The notes beneath the pieces are model-generated. The model did no database searches and was not told where the DNA came from. It saw nothing but the letters and a program-made list of their open reading frames with translations. Made by a program: the position numbers and the translations under genes. Positions 7,339 to 17,696 of a DNA stretch of 64,000 nucleotides are shown one piece after another (position 1 is the first letter of the stretch; each line of letters starts with the position of its first letter). Origin of the DNA: Poseidonibacter lekithochrous. GTDB lineage: Bacteria > Campylobacterota > Campylobacteria > Campylobacterales > Arcobacteraceae. The stretch is taken from positions 62,001 through 126,000 of the forward strand of contig NZ_JAHKQT010000004.1 in NCBI RefSeq assembly GCF_018861145.1, given 5' to 3'.

Positions 7339-9567
7339 ATGTTATTAGCATTAAAAAGAATATCAGTTGAAAATAAGATGAAGTTACTTGTTCTCTTTCC
7401 CTTACTTTTTATTATTGGATTATCAATATACATAACAGTAAGTTCTTATACAAAAGTAAACAAACTTGAAAAAGTAGACAAATTAGTTATTTTAAATACT
7501 AAAATTTCATTATTATTACATGAAACACAAAAAGAAAGAGGTGCTAGTGTTGGGTACTTAGGAAGTAAAGGTGATAAATTTAGAGATATTTTAGTAAAAC
7601 AACGAAACCTTACAGATACAAGAATAAATGAATTTAAAACTTACATAGAAAATTTTTCTTATTATCCTACAAAAGGGAAAGAAAATATAGAAAAAGTAAT
7701 TAATGAGTTATCAAAAATTCAAGGATTTCGAACAAATATAGACAATTTAGATATAGAAATTAAAAAAGTAATAAATTATTATACAGATATAAATAGATAC
7801 TTATTAAATTTTGTTGCAAAATCTTCATTAATTGCAGAAAATGAAATAATCATCAAAGATATAACTGCATATTATAACTTTTTAATGTCAAAAGAAAGAG
7901 CTGGAATTGAAAGAGCTGTTGGTTCAAATATTTTTGCTAAAAATGCTTTTACGACAGACTTATATTTAAAATTTTTGACTCTAATAAATGAGCAAAATGC
8001 TTATATAAATACCTTTTATTTATATGATTCTGGAAAAGAGGACTATGTAAAAGAAAAACTAAACAACCCAATTGTAACAGAAGTTCAAAGAATCAGAAAT
8101 GTTTTATTATCTTATAATGAAAATAAGAATACTTCATTAAATGTAGATTCTACTTATTGGTTTAATACTATTACAAAGAAAATCAATATTTTAAAAGAAA
8201 TAGATGATTATCTTTCAAAAAATATTATTAATGATATTTCAACAATGAAAGATAAAGAATATAATCAAATGATATTTATTGCCTCTTTATCACTTTTAAT
8301 TATCCTTCTTGTTATTACATTTGTAATTCTATTTGTAGGAAGTATTAATAAAGCTATTGAAGAAATTTATTTTGGTATTGAAAATTTTATTAAATACTTA
8401 AATAAAGAAAGTAATGAAATAGAACATATAAAACTAGAAACAAAAGGTTCCTTAGGAAATCTTACAAAAATGATAAATACTAATATTGATAGAATGAATA
8501 ATAATTTAGAAAAAGATTTATTATGTGTAGGAGAAGCTACTATTACACTTGATAAGGTTCAAAAAGGTTATTATGGATGTAGAGTACATTCTGTTGCAGC
8601 AAACCCACAAGTTAGTATCTTAGCAAAAACTATTAATAAAATGCTAGATGTTCAACAAAAAGTAATTAATGATATTTTAACAATTTTAGATGAATATACA
8701 AACTATAACTATTTAGGTCTTATAGATATTAAAGGTTTAAATGGTGAATCTAAGCAAATGATTGAAGGTATTAATAGCTTAGGTAAATCAATTACAACTA
8801 TGTTAGTTCAAAACAAATCCAATGGCGAAACTTTACAAGAAGGTTCAAGTCAATTATTAAAAAATGTAGATGAACTAAATAGAGCTTCAAATGATGCAGC
8901 AGCAAGATTAGAAGAAACAGCAGCTGCAGTTGAAGAGATTACAAGTAATATTGCCTCAAGTAGTGAAAATATTGCAAAAATGGCAAAGAATGCAAATGAA
9001 TTAAATGTATCTGCAAATGAGGGAGAAAAGTTAGCAAATCAAACTGTTTCTTCAATGGAGGATATAAATACTCAAGTAAGTGCAATTAACGAAGCTATTT
9101 CTGTTATTGATCAAATTGCATTTCAAACAAATATTCTATCACTAAATGCAGCTGTGGAAGCTGCAACTGCTGGTGAAGCGGGAAAAGGTTTCGCAGTAGT
9201 TGCTGCAGAAGTTCGAAACCTTGCAAGTAGAAGTGCAGATGCCGCTAATGAAATTAAAACACTTGTTGAAAATGCAACATCAAAATCTAAACAAGGTAAA
9301 GATATTGCAGCTTTAATGATTAATGGTTATCATAATTTAAATGAAAATATAACTAGTACTTTATCACTGATTGATGAAGTTGAAAATGCTGCAAAAGAAC
9401 AAAAGTTTGGAATTGAGCAAATTAGTGATGCTATTAATAGCTTAGATAAACAAACACAAATAAATGCAAATATTGCTAATGCTACAAATGATATTGCAGT
9501 TGAAACATCAAGTTTAGCTGATAATGTAGCAGATGCTACAAATGAAAAAGAGTTTAGAGGAAAATAA
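7339..9567 (+). CDS. Methyl-accepting chemotaxis protein with NIT sensor domain
   Basis: In this 742-residue receptor a first membrane helix (about residues 14-35) is followed by a large periplasmic region with the NIT-domain signature ([17 protein letters not shown]), then a second helix (about 312-336), a linker, and a cytoplasmic signalling domain whose conserved hairpin tip reads [23 protein letters not shown] domains are associated with nitrate/nitrite sensing. It follows the PAS gene at once, so it may receive both a periplasmic signal and a redox signal from that partner. The C-terminus ends in EFRGK, similar to the other receptor in this window, and lacks the NWETF-type methyltransferase tether. 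Confidence 0.9.
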   Translation: MLLALKRISVENKMKLLVLFPLLFIIGLSIYITVSSYTKVNKLEKVDKLVILNTKISLLLHETQKERGASVGYLGSKGDKFRDILVKQRNLTDTRINEFKTYIENFSYYPTKGKENIEKVINELSKIQGFRTNIDNLDIEIKKVINYYTDINRYLLNFVAKSSLIAENEIIIKDITAYYNFLMSKERAGIERAVGSNIFAKNAFTTDLYLKFLTLINEQNAYINTFYLYDSGKEDYVKEKLNNPIVTEVQRIRNVLLSYNENKNTSLNVDSTYWFNTITKKINILKEIDDYLSKNIINDISTMKDKEYNQMIFIASLSLLIILLVITFVILFVGSINKAIEEIYFGIENFIKYLNKESNEIEHIKLETKGSLGNLTKMINTNIDRMNNNLEKDLLCVGEATITLDKVQKGYYGCRVHSVAANPQVSILAKTINKMLDVQQKVINDILTILDEYTNYNYLGLIDIKGLNGESKQMIEGINSLGKSITTMLVQNKSNGETLQEGSSQLLKNVDELNRASNDAAARLEETAAAVEEITSNIASSSENIAKMAKNANELNVSANEGEKLANQTVSSMEDINTQVSAINEAISVIDQIAFQTNILSLNAAVEAATAGEAGKGFAVVAAEVRNLASRSADAANEIKTLVENATSKSKQGKDIAALMINGYHNLNENITSTLSLIDEVENAAKEQKFGIEQISDAINSLDKQTQINANIANATNDIAVETSSLADNVADATNEKEFRGK

Positions 9568-9573
9568 AGATTT

Positions 9574-9605
9574 ATTAGACTAGATTATAAATAAACTAGT
9601 CTAAT
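9574..9605. terminator. Bidirectional terminator between chemoreceptor and RND pump
   Basis: ATTAGACTAG (9574-9583) and CTAGTCTAAT (9596-9605) form a perfect 10-bp stem with a 12-base loop between convergent genes. Confidence 0.7.
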
Positions 9606-9619
9606 TTAAATAAAATCTT

Positions 9620-12600
9620 TTAAAACTTTCTCAAATAAATAATTCGATAAACCATAGGTACATAATATAGATTTAATACAGTTGCCCATAAAATTCCAAA
9701 GCCTAAAGATATAGCCATAGGTTGTAAAATCAAAGCTTGACCTGAAGCAAAGAAAATTAAGCTACTAAGACCTAATACTGTTGTAATAGAAGTAAGTAAA
9801 ATAGGTCTTAATCTCATTTTTGCATATTTTTCTAGCTCTTCCATATTTTTAGCTTTTTTTATAAAGTCCATCATAATAATTCCATCATTAACTATAACTC
9901 CAGCAAGTCCTACCATTCCAATCATACTCGGCATTGTAATATTTATATCCATAATTAAATGCCCTATTAAAACACCTAAGATAGATAAAGGAACAGTACT
10001 TATAATAATCAAAGGTTTTACTAAAGAGTCAAACATCCACACAAGAGCAATAAAGATTAAAATAATAGCTATTAAAGCAGCTTGCCCCATTTCACTTTGT
10101 ACTTTTTTATTTTCTTGTTGTTCACCTTTAATATCTAAAGTTACTTTACTTTTTAAGACATTTAACTCTTTATCTAACTTTTCAAAAACTTCAGCTGATG
10201 TAATATCACTTAATGATGCTGTTACACTTATAATTTGTTCATTATTCTCTTTAAATATCTGAGAATATGCAGGTACTTTAATAAAATCAACTACTTGAGA
10301 AAGTAAAACTTTTTGATTTGAAGAAGTTGTAACTTGGAAGGTATCTAAACTACTTAGCATATCTTTTGATTTACTTTTAAATACAATATCAACAATACCT
10401 TCATCATCAAACATTTTTGAATAAGTTGCTTTAAAATAATATGGTCTTAATTCATTTAAAACTGTTTGTTCACTTATTCCTAAATCACTTCCATAAGAGT
10501 TTACTTTAAACTTTAATTCATAGTTACCTATTAATGCATCATCTGCAATATTGGATACACCATCAATTGAGTCTAAATGTTCTTTAAGAGATCTTACAGC
10601 TTGTGTAACCTTGCTTTTATCCCCTGATATAGCAATTTCAACATCATTTTTTACAATTCCTGCTTGTGGTACAAATATTTTCAATTCATCATAAACACCA
10701 GAATTTACATCATCTTTTAAAATCTCTTTTAATTGTTTTTCCATATCCTGAGCACTTGATTCTCTTATCATATTTGAATCATCATATTTAGGTGAAAGAT
10801 AAGGGTTTATATACTTTTCAAAAATATTAATAGGTGCTCTTTCGTTTAAATTTATAAATAATTGAAAATAAAACTCTTCATAGTGAGGTTGATTTTTACC
10901 GTCTAGTTTTAAACCAGTTACAGAAGTAACTGAACTTACTACATTTTTAAAATCAACATTATCCAATATCTTTCTTTCTATATCATAAACTAACTGCTCA
11001 GTTTGTTCTATCTTTTTTCCAACTCCAACTGAACCTGTTATATAAACTTGTGTAGAGTCAAAAGCTGGCATAAATTCAAATTTCTGAGATTTAAAAACTA
11101 TAACACTTGCACCTAAAATAGATACCACCATTAAAAATATTGCTAGATATCTACCTTTTAATAAAAAGTCTAAAATATTTCCATAAAGCTTATAATTAAA
11201 CTCCCATACCTTATGTGATTTTCTATCTCCTTTACTAACTCTAAGAATCTCTTTTGAATGTAAAGGAAGAAAGAAAAAAGCTTCAAGAAGAGAACTTAAA
11301 AGAAGTACAGAAATCATAATAGGAAGGATTTGCATAAATTTACCAGTTTCGCCAGTCATAAGTAAAATTGGTAAAAATGCAAAAATAGTTGTAGCCGTTG
11401 CTGTTAAAACAGCTGGATACATTTCCATTGCACCATCCCTGGCTGCTGTAAATTTATCTTTTCCCATTTCGAGGTGTCTATAAATATTTTCACCCACAAC
11501 AATAGCTTCATCAACAAGCATTCCTAGTGCTATTAAAGCGCCTAAAAGTGAGAGCATATTTAGACTATAACCTAAGTAATCAGCAGCAATTAAACCTATC
11601 ATAAATGAAGTTGGAATTCCAATTGCAATTACAATAGCAATTCTAATATTTATAAATATTAATAGTGCAATAAAAAGTAAACACAATCCAAATAATATAT
11701 TTGATACGACAGTATTTAGTCTATTTTTAATCCAAATAGAAGTATCAATATACGTGCTAAACTCTAAATTTTCATATTTTTGTTCAAACTCTTTTGTGAT
11801 TTCTTTAATTTCTTTAACAAGTTCAATAGCATCACCACTAACACCTTTATTTATTCCAACAGCGATATTTGGTTTAGCATTATAATGTGAGATATCAACT
11901 ACATCTCCCAAAGAAAATTCAACATCAGCAATATCTTTTAAATAAAACTTTTTACCATCAACTTTGATTAATGTATTTTTGATTTTATCAATATTTTTTT
12001 CACCATTAAAAGTAGATAAATAATAGTGTCTTGTGCTATCTTTTATTATTCCTATTGGGAAAATTGAGCTTAAAGATTGAACTGCTTGAATAACCCTACT
12101 TTTATCTAAACCATAAGCATTAATTTTTTCATCATTAAAGCTTACAAGTAATTCTTTATCACTTTTCCCAAAAACAGAAACTTGAGATAAGTCTTTTAAT
12201 TGCATTACTTTTGATTTTACTTTATCAGCAACTTCAAGTAAATATTCCCTTGAATCATCTCCTTTAGAATAAACAGCAACTGTTATTAAAGGAAAAGAGT
12301 GTTCAATACTTTTTACAACTGGTTCGTCCATATCAGAAGGAAGATTTGTTTTGATTTTTGAAATAATATCTTTAACATCAGATATTTCATTATCAGCTTT
12401 ATATCCATCTTTCAAATCAACTTTTATAGTAAAAAATCCATTTTTAATTGTTGATGATATTTTATCAGCGGCACTTAAACCTAATAATTCATCTTCAATA
12501 TCAGCAACAGCAATCTTATCCAAAAGCTCAGAACTAGCACCCGCATATGAGCCTGAAATAGAAATTGCATCAAGAGAGGAAGGAGGAAATATCTCTTTTG

Positions 12601-12703
12601 GAATTTTAAAATATGAAAAAATAGCAAGTAAAAAAATAAATAGAAGTAATAAGTGATTTAAAATAGGTTTTCTTAGAGCAAATTCTATAATGCCTTGAAT
12701 CAT
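9620..12703 (-). CDS. RND-family efflux transporter permease (AcrB/MdtB-like)
   Basis: The 1027-residue protein has the typical RND arrangement: a first membrane helix near residues 13-31, a large periplasmic loop, a bundle of helices from about residue 333 with the GALIALGMLVDEAIVVGEN charged segment used for proton relay, then a repeat of the same layout ending in the second bundle (about residues 855-1020). It should be a proton-driven exporter in the inner membrane. No membrane-fusion or outer-membrane partner gene is next to it. Its ATG overlaps the stop of the ftsL-like gene by four bases (ATGA), so it is translated as the last cistron of the rsmH-ftsL transcript. The substrate is unknown. 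Confidence 0.9.
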   Translation of the reverse strand: MIQGIIEFALRKPILNHLLLLFIFLLAIFSYFKIPKEIFPPSSLDAISISGSYAGASSELLDKIAVADIEDELLGLSAADKISSTIKNGFFTIKVDLKDGYKADNEISDVKDIISKIKTNLPSDMDEPVVKSIEHSFPLITVAVYSKGDDSREYLLEVADKVKSKVMQLKDLSQVSVFGKSDKELLVSFNDEKINAYGLDKSRVIQAVQSLSSIFPIGIIKDSTRHYYLSTFNGEKNIDKIKNTLIKVDGKKFYLKDIADVEFSLGDVVDISHYNAKPNIAVGINKGVSGDAIELVKEIKEITKEFEQKYENLEFSTYIDTSIWIKNRLNTVVSNILFGLCLLFIALLIFINIRIAIVIAIGIPTSFMIGLIAADYLGYSLNMLSLLGALIALGMLVDEAIVVGENIYRHLEMGKDKFTAARDGAMEMYPAVLTATATTIFAFLPILLMTGETGKFMQILPIMISVLLLSSLLEAFFFLPLHSKEILRVSKGDRKSHKVWEFNYKLYGNILDFLLKGRYLAIFLMVVSILGASVIVFKSQKFEFMPAFDSTQVYITGSVGVGKKIEQTEQLVYDIERKILDNVDFKNVVSSVTSVTGLKLDGKNQPHYEEFYFQLFINLNERAPINIFEKYINPYLSPKYDDSNMIRESSAQDMEKQLKEILKDDVNSGVYDELKIFVPQAGIVKNDVEIAISGDKSKVTQAVRSLKEHLDSIDGVSNIADDALIGNYELKFKVNSYGSDLGISEQTVLNELRPYYFKATYSKMFDDEGIVDIVFKSKSKDMLSSLDTFQVTTSSNQKVLLSQVVDFIKVPAYSQIFKENNEQIISVTASLSDITSAEVFEKLDKELNVLKSKVTLDIKGEQQENKKVQSEMGQAALIAIILIFIALVWMFDSLVKPLIIISTVPLSILGVLIGHLIMDINITMPSMIGMVGLAGVIVNDGIIMMDFIKKAKNMEELEKYAKMRLRPILLTSITTVLGLSSLIFFASGQALILQPMAISLGFGILWATVLNLYYVPMVYRIIYLRKF

Positions 12704-12957
12704 TTTACTTCTTTAATTAAAGGATTAAATAAAAGAGAATCAATAATTTGATTTTTAAATTTCATATCTTCTAGTTGTTGTGCGAGGAATTTATTCTCTT
12801 CTTGTAATGAAATATAATGGGCATAAAGTTTATTTATATCTTTACTAATATAGTAAATATTATTTCTAAAATATATCTTAGGAAAATATAAAACAATAGC
12901 AAAAAAAAGTATTGTAAATACAATTATTAAAGTGTTCAAAGCATTTAATCTAATCAA
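12700..12957 (-). CDS. FtsL-like cell-division protein
   Basis: The 85-residue product has a short N-terminus, one membrane helix (about residues 8-27) and then a coiled-coil stretch (about residues 38-70) rich in E, Q, N and L. This is the architecture of FtsL, the divisome protein that links FtsB/FtsQ to FtsW/FtsI. Position supports it: the gene overlaps the end of rsmH (mraW) by 8 bp, the place where ftsL normally lies in the division and cell-wall cluster. FtsL sequences diverge fast, so the identification rests on architecture and context. Downstream the division cluster is interrupted by an RND pump rather than ftsI. Confidence 0.7.
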   Translation of the reverse strand: MIRLNALNTLIIVFTILFFAIVLYFPKIYFRNNIYYISKDINKLYAHYISLQEENKFLAQQLEDMKFKNQIIDSLLFNPLIKEVK

Positions 12958-13852
12958 ATTTAAAAATCCTTAATTTAGAACTTCTACTTCTTGGATTTTG
13001 TTTAATTTCCTCTTTAGTAGGAATAATTGGTTTTTTCGTAATTACTTTTCCTAAAGCATGATTATTTCCACATTCACATCTAAAAGCTTCAGGTGGACAA
13101 ATACATGATTTTGTCCATTTTTTAAAATAGTTTTTTACAATTCTATCTTCTAAAGAATGAAAAGAGATAATTGCCACGATACAATTTTTTAATTTTGCAG
13201 TTTCAAGTGAATCAAAAAGTCTTGTTAATACTCCAAGTTCATCATTTACTTCAATCCTTATACCTTGAAAAGGAAGAGTTGCTGGATGTATTTTACCTTT
13301 GGACATTTTTCTTGATAGTAAAGTTGCTATTTTTTTAGCTGATGTAAAGGGTCTATTATTTACAATTAGAGAAGCTACTTTTTTATATTCTCGAACTTCT
13401 CCACATTCTTTGAAAACTCGTTCTAACTCACTTTGAGAATATGTATTTACAACTATTGAAGCATCTAAACTTTGATTTTGATTCATTCTCATATCTAAGG
13501 TTTCACTTTCAAAACCAAAACCACGATCAAGTTTATCTAACTGTAAAGAAGAAACACCAATATCAGCTAAAACACCTCTAATATTATATTCTTTAAAGTT
13601 ATCAAGAACATGTTCAAAATTACCTTTGTTAAATGTAACTCTTGAAGAAAAAGGTTCAAGTCTTTTAGCACAAAAAGCTAAAGCTTCGTCATCTTGGTCA
13701 TTACATATTAAATTCACAGTTTCATTTTGTTCAAGTAAACCTTGAGTATGTCCACCAAAACCAGTAGTACAATCTATTATATAGCCCTCTTTTATATCAG
13801 AAAAAGCATTTAGTGTTTCATTAAATAAAACGGGAACATGAGGTATTTGCAT
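12950..13852 (-). CDS. rsmH: 16S rRNA (cytosine1402-N4)-methyltransferase RsmH
   Basis: The 300-residue product matches RsmH (MraW) in length and motifs: HVPVLFNETL at the N-terminus, the SAM-binding DCTTGFGGHTQ segment (residues 28-38), the DIGVSSLQLD motif, LDMRMN and the SFHSLEDRIVK signature. It methylates C1402 of 16S rRNA, which lies in the ribosomal P site. It is the first gene of the rsmH-ftsL-RND transcript and is divergent from the aldolase-like gene. The TATAAT around 13880 lies between them. Confidence 0.95.
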   Translation of the reverse strand: MQIPHVPVLFNETLNAFSDIKEGYIIDCTTGFGGHTQGLLEQNETVNLICNDQDDEALAFCAKRLEPFSSRVTFNKGNFEHVLDNFKEYNIRGVLADIGVSSLQLDKLDRGFGFESETLDMRMNQNQSLDASIVVNTYSQSELERVFKECGEVREYKKVASLIVNNRPFTSAKKIATLLSRKMSKGKIHPATLPFQGIRIEVNDELGVLTRLFDSLETAKLKNCIVAIISFHSLEDRIVKNYFKKWTKSCICPPEAFRCECGNNHALGKVITKKPIIPTKEEIKQNPRSRSSKLRIFKFD

Positions 13853-13913
13853 TCAAACAGTCCTTATTAAAATTAGTATATAATACCCAAAAATATATTT
13901 AAGGCTTTTTAAA

Positions 13914-14492
13914 ATGGTTGACAAGGCTACAGTTAAACAATTAAGTAATTTATCACTTACTATGTTTAGAAAGAACTTTTTTGGGATTTACCATGGAGCA
14001 ATTTCTGCAAAACTTGATCAAGATAATTTTCTGATTAATACAAATGATGCGATATTTGATGAAATGAATCCAAACTCATTTTGTACTTTAAATATTAATA
14101 AGCAAGATTATAGATGGAAAATAGCAAGTATGGAATCACATATTCATGCAACTATTTATACAAATATTCATGAAGCAAAATATATAGCTTTTGGAATGCC
14201 AATTTACACAACAGCATATACTTTTGATCATGATACAATTATTTTTGAAGATTATTTTGGAAAAACTACGTTTAATGAAATTCCAATTTATGATCCAGGA
14301 GATTCTGAAACTTGGTATGATAGAAATGCACTTGAAATTACTAAGTACCTAAAAGAGTCATCAAATAATGTAATGGTTATAAAAGGTGTAGGAGCTTATG
14401 TATACGATAGAGACCTAAATGAACTAGTAAAAAAGATTGCTATCTTAGAAAATTCATGTAGATTACTAAGCATTAAGACATCATTTTGCTAA
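13914..14492 (+). CDS. Class II aldolase/adducin-family protein
   Basis: The 192-residue product has the fold signature of class II aldolases (fuculose-phosphate aldolase, MtnB, RhaD). A FFGIYHGAISAKL segment stands where the phosphate-binding GNxS loop is expected, an ESHIHATIYTNIHEA segment carries histidines at the zinc-site position, and a later VMVIKGVGAYVYDRD segment corresponds to the HG(x)G strand. The loop departs from consensus, and the usual third histidine (in NHG) is replaced in KGVGA. Metal binding and aldolase activity are therefore uncertain. The gene is monocistronic and divergent from rsmH. Confidence 0.7.
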   Translation: MVDKATVKQLSNLSLTMFRKNFFGIYHGAISAKLDQDNFLINTNDAIFDEMNPNSFCTLNINKQDYRWKIASMESHIHATIYTNIHEAKYIAFGMPIYTTAYTFDHDTIIFEDYFGKTTFNEIPIYDPGDSETWYDRNALEITKYLKESSNNVMVIKGVGAYVYDRDLNELVKKIAILENSCRLLSIKTSFC

Positions 14493-14612
14493 AAAATCTT
14501 TTATTTCGTTATTAATTAAGTTATTTCTCAATATAAAGCCCTAGTTTTAGCTATTTCAAAGCTTAAATACTATAAAGTTTAATCAAATTTATTTTAATTA
14601 AGGAGTTCATTC

Positions 14613-14891
14613 ATGAACAAAGCTGAATTTATTGACGCAGTAGCTGCAAAAGCTGGATTATCTAAAAAAGACGCAAAAGGTGCAGTTGATTCTGTATTAG
14701 AAACAATTACTGAAACATTAGTAAAAAAAGAATCTGTAAGTTTCATTGGTTTTGGTACATTTACAACTGCAGATAGAGCTGCAAGAACTGCTAAAGTTCC
14801 AGGAACTGATAGAACTGTTGACGTTCCAGCGACTACTGTTGGAAAATTCAAAGTTGGAAAAGCTTTAAAAGAAGCAATTGCAAAAAAATAA
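14613..14891 (+). CDS. HU-family DNA-binding protein
   Basis: This 92-residue nucleoid protein has the whole HU/IHF layout: MNKAEFIDAVAAKAGLSKKDA at the N-terminus (listed as a landmark), the GFGTF turn, and a DNA-binding arm that here reads DRTVDVPATTVGKFKVGKALK. It compacts and bends DNA as a dimer. The arm differs from the usual GRNPQTGEEI sequence but keeps the right length. A strong AAGGAG site precedes the ATG and an intrinsic terminator follows, consistent with a highly expressed single gene. Confidence 0.95.
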   Translation: MNKAEFIDAVAAKAGLSKKDAKGAVDSVLETITETLVKKESVSFIGFGTFTTADRAARTAKVPGTDRTVDVPATTVGKFKVGKALKEAIAKK

Positions 14892-14911
14892 TTTATTTAT
14901 TTAAATAACTT

Positions 14912-14946
14912 AAAAAAGGATCTGTTTTTAACAGGTCCTTTTTTTA
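14912..14946 (+). terminator. Intrinsic terminator of the HU gene
   Basis: The stem AAAGGATCTGT / ACAGGTCCTTT has one G-U pair and a short T/A loop. It is followed by a run of seven or more T residues, a classic rho-independent terminator. Confidence 0.9.
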
Positions 14947-15065
14947 TATCTAAAATGATTTAATTTAAATACAATAAAAAAAGTATATAATACTTTCCAT
15001 TCTAAAATAGTCACAATAAATAGTTTTAATAATTTTAAAATGTACTTGATTCAAGGAAAATAATT

Positions 15066-17684
15066 ATGAAATTTACTAAAAAAAAGTTCTTCATATATAT
15101 AATAAGTATTATATTTATTTTACTATTTACATTATTTATATATTTAATTAAAATACAAGATAATATTAAAGACTATACTATTTATAAAAATCAATTCACA
15201 AATCTAATTCATATAGAAAAAGAATTTAACTATTTATTTTCTGAAAAAAATAAAGCAATTAATATTGAAAAAATTGAAAAGCAATTATTAAGTTTTAAAG
15301 AAATATTAACTTTATTAAATAATAATAATCTAAAAAAAGATTTTGGAAATAAATTGTTATCAAAACTTAATTTAATAAACTCAGAGTATGAAAAAAGATT
15401 AAAACTAATTAAAGATTATAAATCTTCAATAGTTTCCTCTTCAACAGAACAATTAAACTTAAAAAATAACTTATTAGAACAGTCCCAAGAAATATCACTT
15501 GAAGACTCAACTATTAGTGCTTCTATATTATTAGATAAAAAACATAATGATTATTTACAAGAATTAGTAGTGATATCCTTTTTATTTTTTATAGCTGCTA
15601 TTAGTATAATAATAATCTTTATAAGAATATCATTTAAAAATATTAAAATAAACAATGAACTTTTAGCTTTTAAATATGCAGTGGAACATAGTGACAATTC
15701 AATAGTTTTAACAGATGAAAATAAAAATATTGTATACCTAAATGAAAATGTTGAAACGAATTCAGGTTATTTAAAAAATGAACTTTTAGGAGAAAACCCA
15801 AGGATTTTAGCATCTGGATTAACTGTAGATACAACTTATGTACAAATGAATAAAAGACTTGAACAAGGGTTAAAATGGGATGGAGAATTTATCAATAAAA
15901 GAAAAGATGGAACTTTATATTATGAAAAAGTTTCTATTGTACCTATTTTTATAAATGGTAAAATACAAAATTATCTTGCTATTAAACTTGACATAACAAA
16001 ATATATTAAGCAAAGAGATCAACTAAAAGAGTCATTAATTCTTTTTGAAAATACAGAAGAAGGTATTTTAATTACGGATGAAAAACAAAAAATTATATCA
16101 GTAAATAAAGCATTTGAAAAGATATCTGGATATAAAAAAAAGGAACTAATAGGAGAAAAACCTTCTTTATTTAAATCAAATAAACATGATATAATTTTTT
16201 ATAAAAGAATGTGGGCTAGTATAGAAGAAAATGGTCATTGGAAAGGTAAAGTTTATGACAAAATAAAAGATGGTTCTATTATTCCAACATGGCTTAATAT
16301 CACAGCAGTTAAAGATAAAAATGGGAAAATTATAAAATATATTTCTATTCATACAGACTTACAAGAAATAATTGATACTCAAGAAAAAGCTGATTATCTT
16401 GCATATCATGATAGTTTAACAAACCTACCAAATAGAATTAAACTTGAAGATCATTTATCTCATGTAATTTCAGTTGCAAATAGAGATAATCTTAGTATGA
16501 GTATTCTATTTATTGATTTAGATAGATTTAAAATTATAAATGACACTCTTGGTCATCAAATTGGGGATAGACTTTTACAAAATGTAGCCAAAAATATAAA
16601 GAGTGTTTTAAGAGATACTGATATGGTAGCAAGAATGGGTGGTGATGAATTTATTGTCGTTCTAGAAACAGCAAGAAATAAAAAAGAAGCAGCTTACGTA
16701 TGTGAAAAAATCCTTAATATTCTTAAAGAACCAATCAAAATCAAAGAGCATATACTTAATACAAGTGGAAGTATTGGAGTTGCTATGTTCCCTGATAATG
16801 GAACAAATATGACAACGCTAATTAAAAATGCTGATACAGCTATGTATCATGCTAAAAGTCTTGGTAAGAACAATTATCAATACTACAATGAAGAATTATC
16901 TATTAATATACACAATCAACTAAAAATTGAGCAAGCTTTAAAACACTCAGTTTCAAATAATGAGCTATATCTAAACTATCAACCTCAATATGAATTAAAA
17001 ACAAAAAAAATCATCTCACTTGAAGCACTAGTTAGATGGAATAGTAAAATAATTGGATTTGTTCCTCCAAATGAATTTATTCCAGCAGCAGAAGATTCAG
17101 GAATGATTGTAGAAATAGGAGATTTTGTCTTTGAACAAGCATCTATTGATTTCAAAAAGTTTAAAAAAATCCATAATGAACTTCAATATATAGCAATTAA
17201 TATTTCTACAATTCAGTTCAAAGATAAAAACTTTATAAATAAAATAAAAGAGATTATAAAAAGAGTTGATATAAAACCTTCACAAATAGAACTGGAGATT
17301 ACAGAAAGATATATAATGGAATTTAATGAATCTAATATCACAATTCTTGAAGATTTAAGAGCTTTAGGTTTTAGAATGTCTATTGATGACTTTGGAACTG
17401 GTTATTCATCTATGAATTACTTAACTAAATTACCAATTGATATTATTAAAGTAGATAAATCTTTTGTAAATGGAATACCAAATGACAATAATAATATGCA
17501 AATATCAAAAGCAATTATTGCACTATCAAAAAGTTTAGGCTATAAAACAGTAGCTGAGGGTATAGAAACAAAAGAACAAGAAGAAACACTAATTAGCCTA
17601 GATTGTAATATCGGACAAGGATATCTATTCTCTAAACCATTAAACTATGAAGATGCTGTAGAGTTTTTAAAAGAAAGAGTATAA
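15066..17684 (+). CDS. Membrane-bound PAS-PAS-GGDEF-EAL protein (cyclic-di-GMP turnover)
   Basis: In this 872-residue protein two membrane helices (about residues 8-29 and 167-190) flank a helical periplasmic region. Two PAS domains follow (about 195-315 and 320-435), then GGDEF (about 440-605) and EAL (about 615-868). The GGDEF active site is intact (RMGGDEF) with an RDTD inhibitory site just before it. The EAL domain keeps SLEALVRW, the AINIS asparagine, ELEITE, SIDDFGTGYSS, the IKVDKSF lysine and AEGIET, so it should have phosphodiesterase activity. Which activity dominates cannot be told from sequence. It is transcribed alone and ends 12 bp from the convergent hrpB gene. Confidence 0.92.
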   Translation: MKFTKKKFFIYIISIIFILLFTLFIYLIKIQDNIKDYTIYKNQFTNLIHIEKEFNYLFSEKNKAINIEKIEKQLLSFKEILTLLNNNNLKKDFGNKLLSKLNLINSEYEKRLKLIKDYKSSIVSSSTEQLNLKNNLLEQSQEISLEDSTISASILLDKKHNDYLQELVVISFLFFIAAISIIIIFIRISFKNIKINNELLAFKYAVEHSDNSIVLTDENKNIVYLNENVETNSGYLKNELLGENPRILASGLTVDTTYVQMNKRLEQGLKWDGEFINKRKDGTLYYEKVSIVPIFINGKIQNYLAIKLDITKYIKQRDQLKESLILFENTEEGILITDEKQKIISVNKAFEKISGYKKKELIGEKPSLFKSNKHDIIFYKRMWASIEENGHWKGKVYDKIKDGSIIPTWLNITAVKDKNGKIIKYISIHTDLQEIIDTQEKADYLAYHDSLTNLPNRIKLEDHLSHVISVANRDNLSMSILFIDLDRFKIINDTLGHQIGDRLLQNVAKNIKSVLRDTDMVARMGGDEFIVVLETARNKKEAAYVCEKILNILKEPIKIKEHILNTSGSIGVAMFPDNGTNMTTLIKNADTAMYHAKSLGKNNYQYYNEELSINIHNQLKIEQALKHSVSNNELYLNYQPQYELKTKKIISLEALVRWNSKIIGFVPPNEFIPAAEDSGMIVEIGDFVFEQASIDFKKFKKIHNELQYIAINISTIQFKDKNFINKIKEIIKRVDIKPSQIELEITERYIMEFNESNITILEDLRALGFRMSIDDFGTGYSSMNYLTKLPIDIIKVDKSFVNGIPNDNNNMQISKAIIALSKSLGYKTVAEGIETKEQEETLISLDCNIGQGYLFSKPLNYEDAVEFLKERV

Positions 17685-17696
17685 ATAAATAGGTAG

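Noticed and set aside
14594-14851. Minus-strand open frame opposite the HU gene
   Set aside because: It is a mirror of the HU coding sequence (alanine/valine-rich) with no ribosome site; HU is certain.
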